DNA from: Marinobacter xestospongiae
Lineage (GTDB): Bacteria > Pseudomonadota > Gammaproteobacteria > Pseudomonadales > Oleiphilaceae
NCBI RefSeq assembly: GCF_023156385.1
Contig: NZ_JAKZAK010000009.1
Location: forward strand, 109,603-173,602
DNA length: 64,000 bases
Direction: 5' to 3'
Part shown: piece by piece, positions 1 through 10,400 of the stretch
Layout: the number at the start of each line of letters is the position of its first letter
Position numbering within the stretch: position 1 is the first letter of the stretch
Notes under the pieces: model-generated
The model's database searches: none
What the model was told of the DNA's origin: nothing
What the model saw: only the letters and a program-made list of their open reading frames with translations
Position numbers and translations under genes: made by a program

Positions 1-1803
1 ACTTTCAACTCCAATGGTTTGCCAAAGGTCCGGGAAGCCATGGCGAACGCTCAGTGAGCGCACCAGACCACGGTGCTTCCGGCCCTGTTCCTGATATTCG
101 ATGAACTGCCCCGGCCGAATCAGGCCCGTTTCGGGAAGCACAGGCAAGCGCAGGCTTATGCGCGCCTGCTTTCCGGTGTTTGCCAGTACCGAGCCTCCCA
201 GCTGTCGGGTCATGGCGGGATCTGTGGCCAATGCGTCCACAATGGTCGGTGCAGGCTCATTGCCACTGCTGCCCGCCCGAACAATCTGATCCGCACGCCC
301 CTGGTCACCCCCATGAACCCAGACTGCGTTGTATGACGGTTGTTGTTGCCATTCGATACCTTCCACCTCCACAGCATCCTCCGGCAGCTCAATGTCTGGC
401 ACCACAGCGTTCCAGTGCCAGGGCATAACCGGGTATCGGGGCAGAATGCGAAGGATCTGGTCGGTATCATGGGGCTGAACATAGGCACCACCGGCTTCGG
501 CGATACGCGTGGCTGCGCTGATCCAGGTCCCGCTGTGAGACCAGGAGCCTGAGGGCACCAGCCAGTCCTCGATTTGCCAGTCCAGAGTCCAGCCCAAAGG
601 CACACCATTGAGCGTCAGGGCCTCGTTCAGGCACTGTTGCGCGGTCATCTCGCTGACATTATGGAACTGCAGCACTGGGGCACTGGGCTCTGCCAGTACA
701 TCGGCACGTCCACGCCCGGTTACCCGTAACCAGTTCTCGCCAAACTTCCTATCTCGCTGGATGCCGGTCACGGTGAGTCTCAGGGCCTCACCATTCAGGT
801 TGGCCAACACCTCCACACGCCCGGCATCTGTCGGCCGAACCAGTGGTAGCGCAGTGCCGGGCAGGCTTGCCGACCAGCTCCAGGTCCAGCTATCCGCATC
901 CAGCGACGCGCTGAAATCCGCTGCTGGCAAGAACGTGCCATCCAGCAGAGTGAGTGAAACCGTATTGCGCACGTAGTATTCCTCTCTTATGGGCACAACG
1001 ATGGTGTCTGTATCGGGCTTAGAACCCTTGCAGTGGCCGAAAACCAGTACCACGGTATCTGTTCGGTCTCGGCAGAATTGCACAACAATCGGATCGACCG
1101 GGTCAGGTTCAGGAAGGCCCGGCTCGGGCCAGGTTGCCAGCCCTGGTTTGGGAAAAGCTGACGATGTGTGCAGACTCAACACTTCCAGGCCAACCAGCTC
1201 CGCTCCCCTTAACGACGCACTGAGGACTTTTGACCTGGGCAGGGCCATCTGCTGCGATGCGATGGAAAACCGTCGCAGCTTGGCGGTGTCGGTGGCAGCC
1301 GCTGTCACACCAATTCGCGCCGGCACCGAACGTCGGCGACGGATTAACGCAATCCGTCGCCGCAGCACGGCGCTGGCCTGCGTCAATACCAGAGGGCCAC
1401 TCGATACCTTTTGAGCGGTGCCTCTGAAGCAATCCGTTGCTCGACGCAATGCCAAGGCACCTTGGTGTTCGACTTCCATCGCCCCAACCACACACAAAGC
1501 CTGATGTATTGGACTCTGCCCAGATATAACCGCTGGGCTCATGGGCTGATGCGCCATCGCCAGACGTCTACGCCCGACGGTGGCGTTACGGGCTGACAGT
1601 CCCAGAGCAGGTCCAGCCGCGCTGGGTATCGCCAGATTGGTCGCCCCTGTCGCTGCCAGGGATGGCGCGGAGATCTCTGGGGTGGGCAGGTATGCAAAGA
1701 GGGTTCCGTCGATCGTTGGGTAATCCGACGGCCGGTATCGCGTAAAGTACAGCGACACTGGCCCCGGCGTTGTTTGCCTATAGCGCCAAAGCCGCAACTC
1801 CAA
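1..1803 (-). CDS. phage tail-tip/baseplate-like protein, partial
   Basis: The reading frame is open for 601 codons and continues past the left edge of the window, so the C-terminus is missing. The best start is TTG at 1803-1801, behind a G-rich ribosome binding site (GGGGGG, about 6 nt upstream) and directly after the stop of the upstream gene. The N-terminal 230 residues are rich in Ala, Arg and Leu, with recurring Arg-rich stretches (for example LRRRIALIRRRR). The rest looks like a virion domain, with a late segment around ETGLIRPGQFIEY, a type seen in phage tail hub proteins. It is the last visible gene of the leftward tail operon, where tip, hub or fibre genes normally lie. The specific role is inferred from position and the family is not identified. 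Confidence 0.6.
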   Translation of the reverse strand, partial: MELRLWRYRQTTPGPVSLYFTRYRPSDYPTIDGTLFAYLPTPEISAPSLAATGATNLAIPSAAGPALGLSARNATVGRRRLAMAHQPMSPAVISGQSPIHQALCVVGAMEVEHQGALALRRATDCFRGTAQKVSSGPLVLTQASAVLRRRIALIRRRRSVPARIGVTAAATDTAKLRRFSIASQQMALPRSKVLSASLRGAELVGLEVLSLHTSSAFPKPGLATWPEPGLPEPDPVDPIVVQFCRDRTDTVVLVFGHCKGSKPDTDTIVVPIREEYYVRNTVSLTLLDGTFLPAADFSASLDADSWTWSWSASLPGTALPLVRPTDAGRVEVLANLNGEALRLTVTGIQRDRKFGENWLRVTGRGRADVLAEPSAPVLQFHNVSEMTAQQCLNEALTLNGVPLGWTLDWQIEDWLVPSGSWSHSGTWISAATRIAEAGGAYVQPHDTDQILRILPRYPVMPWHWNAVVPDIELPEDAVEVEGIEWQQQPSYNAVWVHGGDQGRADQIVRAGSSGNEPAPTIVDALATDPAMTRQLGGSVLANTGKQARISLRLPVLPETGLIRPGQFIEYQEQGRKHRGLVRSLSVRHGFPDLWQTIGVES

Positions 1804-1806
1804 GAG

Positions 1807-2214
1807 CTACCCCCCTATTACAATACTCGTGATCTGGGCATAAGCTCCCAGTTGGAGTGTCGTTGTCTGAAGTCGGATATCGCCATCACCAGCCTCTTCA
1901 GAGACCGATGCGTCTGCCCACCAGTTACCCGCACCGTCCAGGATACGGGCATGCTCCGCCTGGCCCTCGACCATCACAACACCTTCAATGATACCGGCGC
2001 CCTGAATCTGAAGGGCAGCCTGATCCAGGACCAGCGCATCGGCAGGCATTGCTATGTCGGCAAGCCGGCTGCCCGAATCCGGGTCGCCACTGAACAACTG
2101 GATAAGCGCCGGCCCCGGTCCCGAAACCAGCAGCTCCGAACTGGCCATCAGCGCCGGTAGACGGGAAGCCTGCTGTCGAGCTGCCTGGTGTGTTGGTGCC
2201 AATACCAGTGCCAT
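1807..2214 (-). CDS. small phage tail-region protein, unknown
   Basis: A 135-residue protein whose ATG overlaps the stop codon of the upstream gene (TGATG), so the two are probably translationally coupled. It is rich in Ala, Gly, Leu and Ile, with a central segment (around residues 60-110) of alternating hydrophobic and polar residues that suggests a beta-rich structural domain. There is no signal peptide or membrane segment. It sits inside the tail-tip cluster, so a minor virion protein or tip assembly factor is likely. I do not recognise the family. Confidence 0.6.
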   Translation of the reverse strand: MALVLAPTHQAARQQASRLPALMASSELLVSGPGPALIQLFSGDPDSGSRLADIAMPADALVLDQAALQIQGAGIIEGVVMVEGQAEHARILDGAGNWWADASVSEEAGDGDIRLQTTTLQLGAYAQITSIVIGG

Positions 2215-2540
2215 CAGAGCCTCTCCATCGGTGTGGTGCGCAAGCCCGTTTTCATCACCGGATCGAACTTGCCCTCCGCATCGTGCGAGATCACGGTATA
2301 AATCAGAGATTCATCCAGGTAACGAAACACAAACTCCCCTGTCGCAGCATCCGACTCTGTGGCCGCAACGAACTCCCGCGGCACCTCTCTCTTGGTATCC
2401 GGCTTTCTCTGTCGGAAAAGGTATACCCACCGTTGCAGTGGTCGGTCGTTTCTACCCAGAACAGAGCCTTGCAGCTCACCTTCGCCAATAAACCGGCTTG
2501 AATAAGAAACCGATGGAAGAATCAATCCAGTCATCGCCAT
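2214..2540 (-). CDS. small phage tail-region protein, beta-sandwich-like
   Basis: A 108-residue protein. Its N-terminal half reads like a carboxypeptidase-regulatory or Ig-like module (pattern GxVxGRNDRPLQRWVYLFR, later GEFVFRYLDES and YTVISHDAEGKF), a fold common in tail-tip and baseplate decorations. It overlaps the end of the upstream 403-residue gene by 10 bases and the start of the downstream gene, consistent with one tightly packed operon. A virion role is inferred from context; the fold call rests on the residue pattern only. Confidence 0.6.
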   Translation of the reverse strand: MAMTGLILPSVSYSSRFIGEGELQGSVLGRNDRPLQRWVYLFRQRKPDTKREVPREFVAATESDAATGEFVFRYLDESLIYTVISHDAEGKFDPVMKTGLRTTPMERL

Positions 2541-3742
2541 GGCCCCCAGATATCAAATGCTGCAGCCATATAGTAGTCACCGCGATATTTACCACCTGCC
2601 TGAAGCATCAGAATCGGTCGATCCAAACCAAATCCTAAATCAATAATTCGAAACTGCTCATCATAACTAAATTCAACATCTTCCGACAAAAATGTATCAA
2701 TTTGCTTAATGCCAGGCACTGTACCCCGCCATGTTTCATCATCATAAGCGATCAGAGGACTGAAAAGATAACCCCCTGAAATAGGATTCGGATACACATT
2801 CACGTCTCGATTGCTCTGGTATACTAATGGAGAACTCCCCATACCTGATCGCCAGTAGGAAACCCCCGTTTTCGAGCCATCATGAGAACCGGCAAAATAA
2901 CATCCATTTTTATAATTGGACCCCACATAAAGGGCGTGAGATCCGTCAGTTCCGTACCAAGCATTTCGATAATGCCCGGTCAAAACACAGTTATAAACAT
3001 CTGCCGTTGCCGGCGCCCCAACATCACCAAACTGATACAAAGCTGCACCATTTTTCTGCCGCACATTCGGCAGGTACCAGATGAACCGCTCATCGGCTAT
3101 CACAGCCCAAGGCGCAGGAATATCGTCTTGGGACTGTGTGCTATGCCGAATCCATAAATGAGTGCTACTCGAATCATCCTCGGGCCGCGAGTCAAAGGTA
3201 GGGAACTCGCCAACTCCGGTATCAATATCCGTCATACTCATATAACCACGCACCGGTATACGAAATTCATCGCTAAATGGGCGAGAATCATCTATCCGCA
3301 AGTACATACCAGTTCCATTAGGGTGAGTGGAACGATAGGCAGCGACCATATCGCCCCCAAATGCCTTTTCCCAATATCCCGGTGTTGCCCGCTTAACACT
3401 GATCGCGCCTGAAGCTATGCCGTCGGGCACATCAGGACAGTCAAAGGTGAAGGTCGTAGCTGTCGAGGAGGATATCCGCCATACATCGTTGAGTGAATTG
3501 GGCGTTGCACCACTAATTTCGACTACGGCATGACGCTCAAAGGTATTTCCTCCACTAAATTCAACGGTGGCAACTCCAGCGCTGACTATGATTTTATTTC
3601 CATCCGGAGTTGTCTGACCAAAACCATGTAGCAGACAAGCATCAAGAATCGCAATTACTGAACCAGGATCATGGGTCAACTGAGGAGCTCCTGCCATTTC
3701 ACTGGTGAACCATCTGACCGTACTATTTTCCGGAACTGCCAT
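2531..3742 (-). CDS. phage tail protein, candidate receptor-binding or tip protein
   Basis: A 403-residue protein with ATG at 3742 behind GGAG at the usual distance. It is rich in Gly, Tyr, Asp, Ser and Trp (for example KNGCYFAGSHDGS, SYWRSGMGSS), a composition typical of surface-exposed phage fibres and tip proteins. It has no signal peptide or membrane segment. The DNA is visibly richer in A+T than the flanking tail genes, which suggests this gene was exchanged separately, as host-recognition modules often are. The gene lies between the 1105-residue structural protein and small tip genes. Receptor binding is inferred from composition and place, not from a recognised domain. Confidence 0.6.
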   Translation of the reverse strand: MAVPENSTVRWFTSEMAGAPQLTHDPGSVIAILDACLLHGFGQTTPDGNKIIVSAGVATVEFSGGNTFERHAVVEISGATPNSLNDVWRISSSTATTFTFDCPDVPDGIASGAISVKRATPGYWEKAFGGDMVAAYRSTHPNGTGMYLRIDDSRPFSDEFRIPVRGYMSMTDIDTGVGEFPTFDSRPEDDSSSTHLWIRHSTQSQDDIPAPWAVIADERFIWYLPNVRQKNGAALYQFGDVGAPATADVYNCVLTGHYRNAWYGTDGSHALYVGSNYKNGCYFAGSHDGSKTGVSYWRSGMGSSPLVYQSNRDVNVYPNPISGGYLFSPLIAYDDETWRGTVPGIKQIDTFLSEDVEFSYDEQFRIIDLGFGLDRPILMLQAGGKYRGDYYMAAAFDIWGPWR

Positions 3743-3752
3743 GTTCTACTCC

Positions 3753-6700
3753 TTATGGTCGATCAATATTGCCAAGCCCATGAATCTCACAGCCATCCAG
3801 GCCATCGCCCAAAGGCACATCGCTTTGCTGAATGCCTTGGGCAATCCAGAAATCTGCAATCGCTCCCACGGTATTGATCCGCACAACGTTGCCGGTATTC
3901 CAGCCGCCACCGTTGGCGGCCGCAGGAATGGTCAGGTACGGCACACCGCCGGAACCATCTTCATTGCGGGTTCTGGGATTGATCGGGGCGATATCTTCGG
4001 AAAAGGGCCCCGTGTAAACCAGGCCAATTCGTTCGCCGATCAGCTCAACCTGTGTGGCGGATCTCCACCTCAGGGCCCAGCGTTCGGTTTCCGCACCTTC
4101 ATTGGTGACAGTGATGGGGTGGGCAATGACGTTCAGACTCGCAATGGCCTCACGCCCCTGCAGACCATCTGTCCAGGTCTCGTTCCAGGTTTCCTGATCC
4201 CAAACGGTGGAAACTCGGGCACGACGGTCGCCATGGGGCAAACAGCTCGCCACCACGGTCTCCCCGGCCGGGAAATTGTGAGTTAACGCCCGTGACACCG
4301 TCAGCTCGCCGCTGATCTGCACATCCGACAACATCCGCAGGTCCGCAACGGTATGCTGTATGGTGATTGGCATTGGCACACTGGCCATGTCAGTAACGGT
4401 GATTTCCCCACTGGCACGGTCCAGTTCATAACCATCATTAACCGGGTTGTCATTTGCGTCGTGAATGCGTACCCAAGCCACCCGCGGACGTGTCGCAACC
4501 ACATCCCCATCGGCTACCGATTGGGCGGGAAGAGATTGGGCATGCATCACCATAACCAGATCCCCCGGCCGATAGATCGGCACCCGGCCATCCGGAGGCA
4601 ATCGAACGGCATCGATACCGACGATGTCAGCATCAAGAGGCAGGTAGCGGTAGCTCACGGCGTTATAACGCAGGGTGCTGGGTAGCATCGGGCGCGGCTT
4701 GTAGATATTGCCATCGCTGTCGACATTGGCAGGGTCATACCAGGGTTCGGCTTTTTCTTCTTCGGAGAGGCTGTCATCAGACACCCACTTGCCGAATGAC
4801 ACAGAGCCGACACCAAGGGTGTAATCCGCCTCACCCTGAATGTATTCGGAAACAAACTCGCCATCGGCATTCGACATCGCGGTCAACTGCTCGCCATCCA
4901 TGGCCGTTCCGGTAATCTGCAGGGATTCGGGCTTCAAGGGTGATGACGCTGCCCGGAATACCCCTTCCGTGGCTGTCCACTCGCCATAAACGGTCAACAG
5001 GCTGGAAACCGAAACAGAGGCATTTCCTCCGCCATCCCAGTAACGGAGAGTGGCGATATTACGACTGTAATCCATTGAGCCCGCCTCCATGGCTGAGCCG
5101 GATACGGGGTCGATGTCGGTCACCACCGTACCTGCCCGGTCCTGGTAGGTCCGGCCACCAACAGTAAACTCCATGGAGTTCGCCACACCGCGATCTTGCT
5201 CAGTAGCCGCCAACGCCACCTGGAGATCGCTAATGGTCTGTTCATGGGTCACATCCGCATGAACCTTAGGCACATCTTTTACGACATAGGTTGCCGTCGC
5301 CATTTCAGCTGAAAAAGAAACTATATTTGCAGAAGACGACCAAGACGAATCCCAGCTAGACCAAGAATTACGCAGCACCGTGCAGGTAAGTCGCTCCAAG
5401 GTAATAATGTTACTCTCGATAGTGCCAATGCGTTGGCGAGAAACGTGGTACTCGCCAAATTTCATGGGTTGAACCCAAACTTCATTGCTCTCTATGTGAG
5501 CAGATAGTTCTAGCTTTTGCCCGTACAACGACACCAAAATCAATAACCGGAATGTCGAAGGCTCAGGTTCCTGAGAGAACACCAGCGATGGTGCAACCGG
5601 AATGCTCTCGGAGATGCGGACCACATCATCCGGGTTTTGGGGTTGAAACTTGGCGCATTGGACCTGAAGCTGAACGCCACGATCAGGTAATCGGTAAGGC
5701 TTCAACACGAACCGGCCAGTCGTACCGTCGACGGAGCCTTCGCCATCGCCGCTTATGATGCCCAACGCGTTGCAGGTTGCTCTCTTGGCAGCCCCACCCG
5801 CTTTCCACTCGAATACCACGGTGGCGGAGTCGACAGGCAGGTCCGGCAGTTCTCCGTGCACTTCTGGCAAGGGTGCATTGGTCGCCTCATCTCCAGAGAG
5901 TCGCTGGTAATGCACCGTTGAGCCCCAGGTAAAAAGAACCATAGAGCCAACGTCCGGCAGAGCTCCAAGGGTGACCGACAACGCCTTGGTTTCATAGTCC
6001 AGAGTCCCACTCCCAAACGCCGGATCGCTGCCTGCGATAATCCCGGAACCGTCATCGACGAGCGTGTACCAGTTCCCCTGAGCCATGTAGCTTAGCGACA
6101 ACGACTCTGCAGCAGGGGCAACCGTCAATGTCTCGACCCAATTGAGCCTGCGGTTTGCCGCCGTTACCTGGCGCGCCAGGGTATGGGCCTGCTGAGGAAT
6201 GTCTACTTCTCGTGATCCTGCCGATACCTTGATACTCAGTTCAGGATTCAGCGGCTGATTCACCAGTGGGGTTTCAGTTTGAGCCGAGGGCACCAGTTGA
6301 TTGAAGATGCTCTCCACATTCAGAGTCTGATCGCCTACCGCTGCATCAGCGACACTGTATTGTCCCCCGTAATACTTGGTTGCATCCGCAACCGTGGTAT
6401 CCCTTAGTCGAGCGCCATGTTCATAGTTGTAGCTATCCGTCATAGAGACAGAGAAGCCATCAAAGTTGTGTCGCAGTCGGTCTGATAGCGACAGCGTCAC
6501 GATCCAACGGTCGAAATCCTGGCCACTACCGGTGGTAAATGTCTGCCTTGATACCGACACATCGGTAATCCGGATGTACTGCTCGATCTCATCCTGCTGC
6601 CCTTCATTTTGCACCAGGCACAGCGTCTTGCCGATCGTCGGCAACTCAGAGTCCACCCGCTGAATCACCCTGACTTGCCGCATGCCAGAGATATGGTTTT

Positions 6701-7070
6701 CATACAACGCACCAGGCCACATACCACCTTTGAAAAGGAAGGCTTCAACCCGGCTCGATGCCTGGGCTCGGGTGTCGAACGGGTCCTTGGTCGAGAACAC
6801 GGTGTAACTGATCGCCGGGTCTTGCGGCAGACCGGTAACGACGGTACGTGCACTACCGAAGCGATCGGTGTTCAGGGTACGTACCGCCAGGAACAGCTTA
6901 CGCAGGCGAAACCGGCCCATGGCCCGGTCCTGATCATCTGTATCCGGAAAGACATTGTTCAGCTGGCCATCGACAATTTCATTGCTGGTGGCAGCACCGC
7001 CACCTTCAGGGACATCGTCCATCACCTGGCTGGCCAGGAATTTGATGTTTTCTTCTTGAATCGCTGACAT
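3753..7070 (-). CDS. large phage tail structural protein
   Basis: An 1105-residue protein with ATG at 7070 preceded by GGAG. It is hydrophilic throughout, with no signal peptide or membrane segments, and reads as a chain of beta-rich domains: residues 1-240 hold a conserved-looking N-terminal domain (MGRFRLRKLF, MRQVRVIQRVDSEL), and later segments contain many short strand-turn patterns and DYETKALSVTLG-type repeats. Its place directly after the tape measure and a small 132-residue protein is where distal tail or baseplate proteins are encoded. An internal stretch at about 5270-5560 (residues 505-600) is richer in A+T and Ser/Trp than the rest and may be a swapped domain. Confidence 0.65.
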   Translation of the reverse strand: MSAIQEENIKFLASQVMDDVPEGGGAATSNEIVDGQLNNVFPDTDDQDRAMGRFRLRKLFLAVRTLNTDRFGSARTVVTGLPQDPAISYTVFSTKDPFDTRAQASSRVEAFLFKGGMWPGALYENHISGMRQVRVIQRVDSELPTIGKTLCLVQNEGQQDEIEQYIRITDVSVSRQTFTTGSGQDFDRWIVTLSLSDRLRHNFDGFSVSMTDSYNYEHGARLRDTTVADATKYYGGQYSVADAAVGDQTLNVESIFNQLVPSAQTETPLVNQPLNPELSIKVSAGSREVDIPQQAHTLARQVTAANRRLNWVETLTVAPAAESLSLSYMAQGNWYTLVDDGSGIIAGSDPAFGSGTLDYETKALSVTLGALPDVGSMVLFTWGSTVHYQRLSGDEATNAPLPEVHGELPDLPVDSATVVFEWKAGGAAKRATCNALGIISGDGEGSVDGTTGRFVLKPYRLPDRGVQLQVQCAKFQPQNPDDVVRISESIPVAPSLVFSQEPEPSTFRLLILVSLYGQKLELSAHIESNEVWVQPMKFGEYHVSRQRIGTIESNIITLERLTCTVLRNSWSSWDSSWSSSANIVSFSAEMATATYVVKDVPKVHADVTHEQTISDLQVALAATEQDRGVANSMEFTVGGRTYQDRAGTVVTDIDPVSGSAMEAGSMDYSRNIATLRYWDGGGNASVSVSSLLTVYGEWTATEGVFRAASSPLKPESLQITGTAMDGEQLTAMSNADGEFVSEYIQGEADYTLGVGSVSFGKWVSDDSLSEEEKAEPWYDPANVDSDGNIYKPRPMLPSTLRYNAVSYRYLPLDADIVGIDAVRLPPDGRVPIYRPGDLVMVMHAQSLPAQSVADGDVVATRPRVAWVRIHDANDNPVNDGYELDRASGEITVTDMASVPMPITIQHTVADLRMLSDVQISGELTVSRALTHNFPAGETVVASCLPHGDRRARVSTVWDQETWNETWTDGLQGREAIASLNVIAHPITVTNEGAETERWALRWRSATQVELIGERIGLVYTGPFSEDIAPINPRTRNEDGSGGVPYLTIPAAANGGGWNTGNVVRINTVGAIADFWIAQGIQQSDVPLGDGLDGCEIHGLGNIDRP

Positions 7071-7469
7071 TTACGGCTCCACAGTGATAAATCGAAAGGT
7101 CGGAATGACGTAGTCTTCTGGTCGGGGGTCGGAGTAATCACACAGCGGTTGGCTGACGTAGGCGTCGCCGTCAAAATGTCGGAAACGCACGGTGTGAGCC
7201 GCTCCGCGGATTGTCAGGGTAAGTGTCTGGTTTGGGGTGCTGAGCCAGACCTTGACCTGAGCTTCTTCACGCATGGGCCACCAACCGCCCCCCTGCTGCG
7301 AAGGTGCCAGGGTGATTGGTCGGCCAAGTTGCCGAACCGCCTCCTGGATGAGGGGTTTGCCAGTGATTCCCCGGGTCATGCTCTGTTCGACCGGAGCCCA
7401 GTGACGGTCGGTCCAGTCCAGATCGTAGGGCAGCTCAAGCGTGGTATTGCCATCTGAGAGCGTGATCAT
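7071..7469 (-). CDS. small phage tail protein after the tape measure
   Basis: A 132-residue protein whose ATG overlaps the tape-measure stop (ATGA), indicating translational coupling. It is acidic and aromatic-rich with no membrane segment; the C-terminal part (FRHFDGDAYVSQPL, YVIPTFRFI) looks like a beta-strand-rich domain ending in a hydrophobic strand. Genes of this size and position in siphophages encode distal-tail or minor tail proteins that cap the tape-measure complex. The assignment is by position; I do not recognise a named family. Confidence 0.6.
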   Translation of the reverse strand: MITLSDGNTTLELPYDLDWTDRHWAPVEQSMTRGITGKPLIQEAVRQLGRPITLAPSQQGGGWWPMREEAQVKVWLSTPNQTLTLTIRGAAHTVRFRHFDGDAYVSQPLCDYSDPRPEDYVIPTFRFITVEP

Positions 7470-10400
7470 TGATAGGTACTCCGAGAAGTTTCCAAAGCCC
7501 GCAGAACCGCCGCCTCGTCCTCTTCACGGGCCTGGAAGGTTTCTTTGCCAACTCTGACATTGATTGTCCGCACCGGCTGAGTTGCAGGGCGGGCGGATTC
7601 GCGGTCATCTTCGCGTCGGGACGGAGGCTGGCGCTGAGGTAATGGGTTATCCCGGTCTTTCTCTGCGGCTTTTCGTTCGCGCTCGCGCTTTTCTTCTTCA
7701 ATGCGATTACGCGTTTCCAGGGCATTTATCTTCTCGAGGGTTTCCAGAGCTTCGAGGTAGCGCGCTGCCGCAGCATCCGCCCCCGCATCACGGGCCTCGT
7801 TGAGTTGAGTCAGCAGGCGGTCGCGCTCCGCTTCAAACTGCAAACGCTGCTCTTCCTCCGCGTCACCACGGATGCTTGCCAGCCGCTGACGCATGCTGTT
7901 GAGCGTGCTATCTGCAGAGGAATTCAGGCTATCCAGGCGATTTCGGGCGGATTCAATGGCGCTCTGAAGTCCGTTCAGTCGCTGGCTGTCCAGCACGTCA
8001 AAACGGTTAGCTGCGGTCTCACTCAGGTAGTTCAGGTCGTCCAGGGAATACACGCCCTGATTCACTTTGGCAGTAAGGTTTTCCACTGCAACGGCCTGGC
8101 GCCAGAATTTTTCTTCCACCTCCGCAGCCGCCAAGGCGGTGTCGGCAAACCATGCGCTAAAGCTGGAACGGGACAATCTTCGACGAGCATCAGCTAATTC
8201 AGCGGTGCGCCGTTCGGCTCTCGCTAGAGCCTCACTTGCATCCTCCGTCTCCTTCACAAACGCGTTGCCACCAGTCTTGCGCTCATACAAATTTCTGGCA
8301 GCGGCGGAAAGCGCGGTAACCTTTTCACGAGCGTTCGTGATTGCCTTCGCGAACGCAGCTCCCCAAGCCTCTCGAAACTTCTGCCGCGCCTCTGCTGCGG
8401 CCTCGGCTGACTCTTTGGTCTTATCCTTGGTCTTGTCGGTTTCCTCGCCAGCTTTCTTGATTGATTCACTGGCTTGGTCAAAGCCGTCTTTGACCTCGTC
8501 GGCGACGCCACTCTGTTCTGTTTGAAGGGACTTGGTTTTGTCCTTGGTCTTGTCGGTTTCCTCGCCAGCTTTCTTGATTGATTCACTGGCCTGGTCAAAG
8601 CCGTCTTTGACCTCGTCGGCGGCGCCACTCTGTTCTGTTTGAAGGGACTGAAACTGTTGCTGCAAGCCCAATGTGGCGGCGCTCCCCTCCAGGGCTCGCA
8701 TTCGGGCTTCATCTCCCGTTGCGATCACCGCCTTGGCATAAGCCATGAACGACTCGGCGATCTTCCGCTGAGTCGCTTCGCCACTGTTTGAGATTTCTTC
8801 AAACGATGTTTTGGCCTTATCGGCAGCATCGTTCAGGGCTTTTTGACTGGTCAATCCCAGGTAGTTATAGGCGTTGGCCAGTTCGGTTGCTTTCGTTTCG
8901 GCCTTGTCACTTTCTGTCGCGGTCTTGCCAGTTTCTTCCCCGATCTCTTTGATGGCCTCGCCGGTTTTCTTCGCCTGGGTTGCCGTGTTCTCCAGCTGTT
9001 GTCCTGCCGGCTCAAATGCATCGACAACCCCTTTTCCAGCTTCCAGGGCCTGGCGGCCATACTCCGCCGTCTGCTCGGCAAGATCCGCCGTGGTGCGTCG
9101 GGCGGCATCGGCTTTTGCGCTGATGCCTGTGTAGGTCTCGTCACTGATCGCCCCGACCTTGTTGAGCAGGAAAGCCAGACCTTCAACAGTACTCAACCAC
9201 CCGGCAAACCCGGCCGAGAGAACCGTAAGAAATCCGGCAACAACGGCCTGAATCCCCCGGAATGCGGCGAGTGTGCCGCTGGCACCGGCTTTTACCGTGC
9301 TCCAAAGCGTGCCAAAACCAGAACTCATCGACTCGATGTTGCTAAGGAGACTGACAGCAACCTCCTCTCCCCAGCCGATCAGGCTCTTCAACAGAGCCAC
9401 GAGCTTGTCGCCCGCGTCAGACTGATTGAACAGACCGAGTACTTTCTCAGTCGCATTGCTGAACGCTGGGGCCAGTTCCGCTCCAACCCGACGGGTCAGC
9501 CCCTGGAGCTGCACATCAATCTTGTCGTAGACCTCATTGGAACGTTGTAGCTTGTCCAGCTCTGCGTCTGAGTAGATTGCGCCAACTTCGGATGCCTCTT
9601 TGGCAACGTTTTTGAGGCCTGAGGCGTTGTTCGCCAGCAGTGGCTGCAACCGACCGGCATCGGAAGCCAGCGCTTCAAGCAAGTCGGTTTGCTCGGATGC
9701 TGGCAGGCCATCAATCGCTTCGGCAAACCGGAGCATTTGGTCTTCAGGCTTCAGGTTCTGAAAATCGGAAACCTTGAGGTTCAGGGATTCCAGAGCCCTT
9801 GCAGCTTCACCGCCACCAGTTGTCGCAAACTCCCTGAGCTTGGAGGTCGCGGTGTGCAGAATGCCCGTCATCTGCTCGCCGCTGAGCCCGACACGGTCAC
9901 CTGCCAGCTTCCAGACCTGCAGGGCTTCGCGGTTCATGCCGAGCGCATTGGCTGATTCGGTGAGCTCTTTGGCCAGCTCTCCCTGAGCCCTGGAGAACTT
10001 ACCCAAAGTCGCAATCGAGGTGATGGTTCCAGCCACCAGTGATCGGGCACCATCAACAAACGACTTGAACCCTCCCCCCAGCTTGCTGATGAAACTGGAA
10101 GAGCTATCGGCTTCATCGCTGAGATCAGAAAGACTGGAAGACGCCGTCTGAGCACTCTCGTCAAACTGGTCGGTTTCCTTTCCCACCTGGGAGAACTTTG
10201 TCTTCAGCTCACCAAGCTTCGTCCCCAGATCGGCGAAGGCTTGCCTGACCAAAGTCTGTTCCGCTGCCAGCTCGTTTGTACTTAGGCCGGTTTCGGCCAT
10301 CACACTTTGCAGCTGCTGCAGTTTTACCTGGCCACTCTGCCAGGCTTTTTCAGTTTCTTTCGCGGCGCTACGGGCAAGCTCGAATTCGGCCCGCAGCAGG

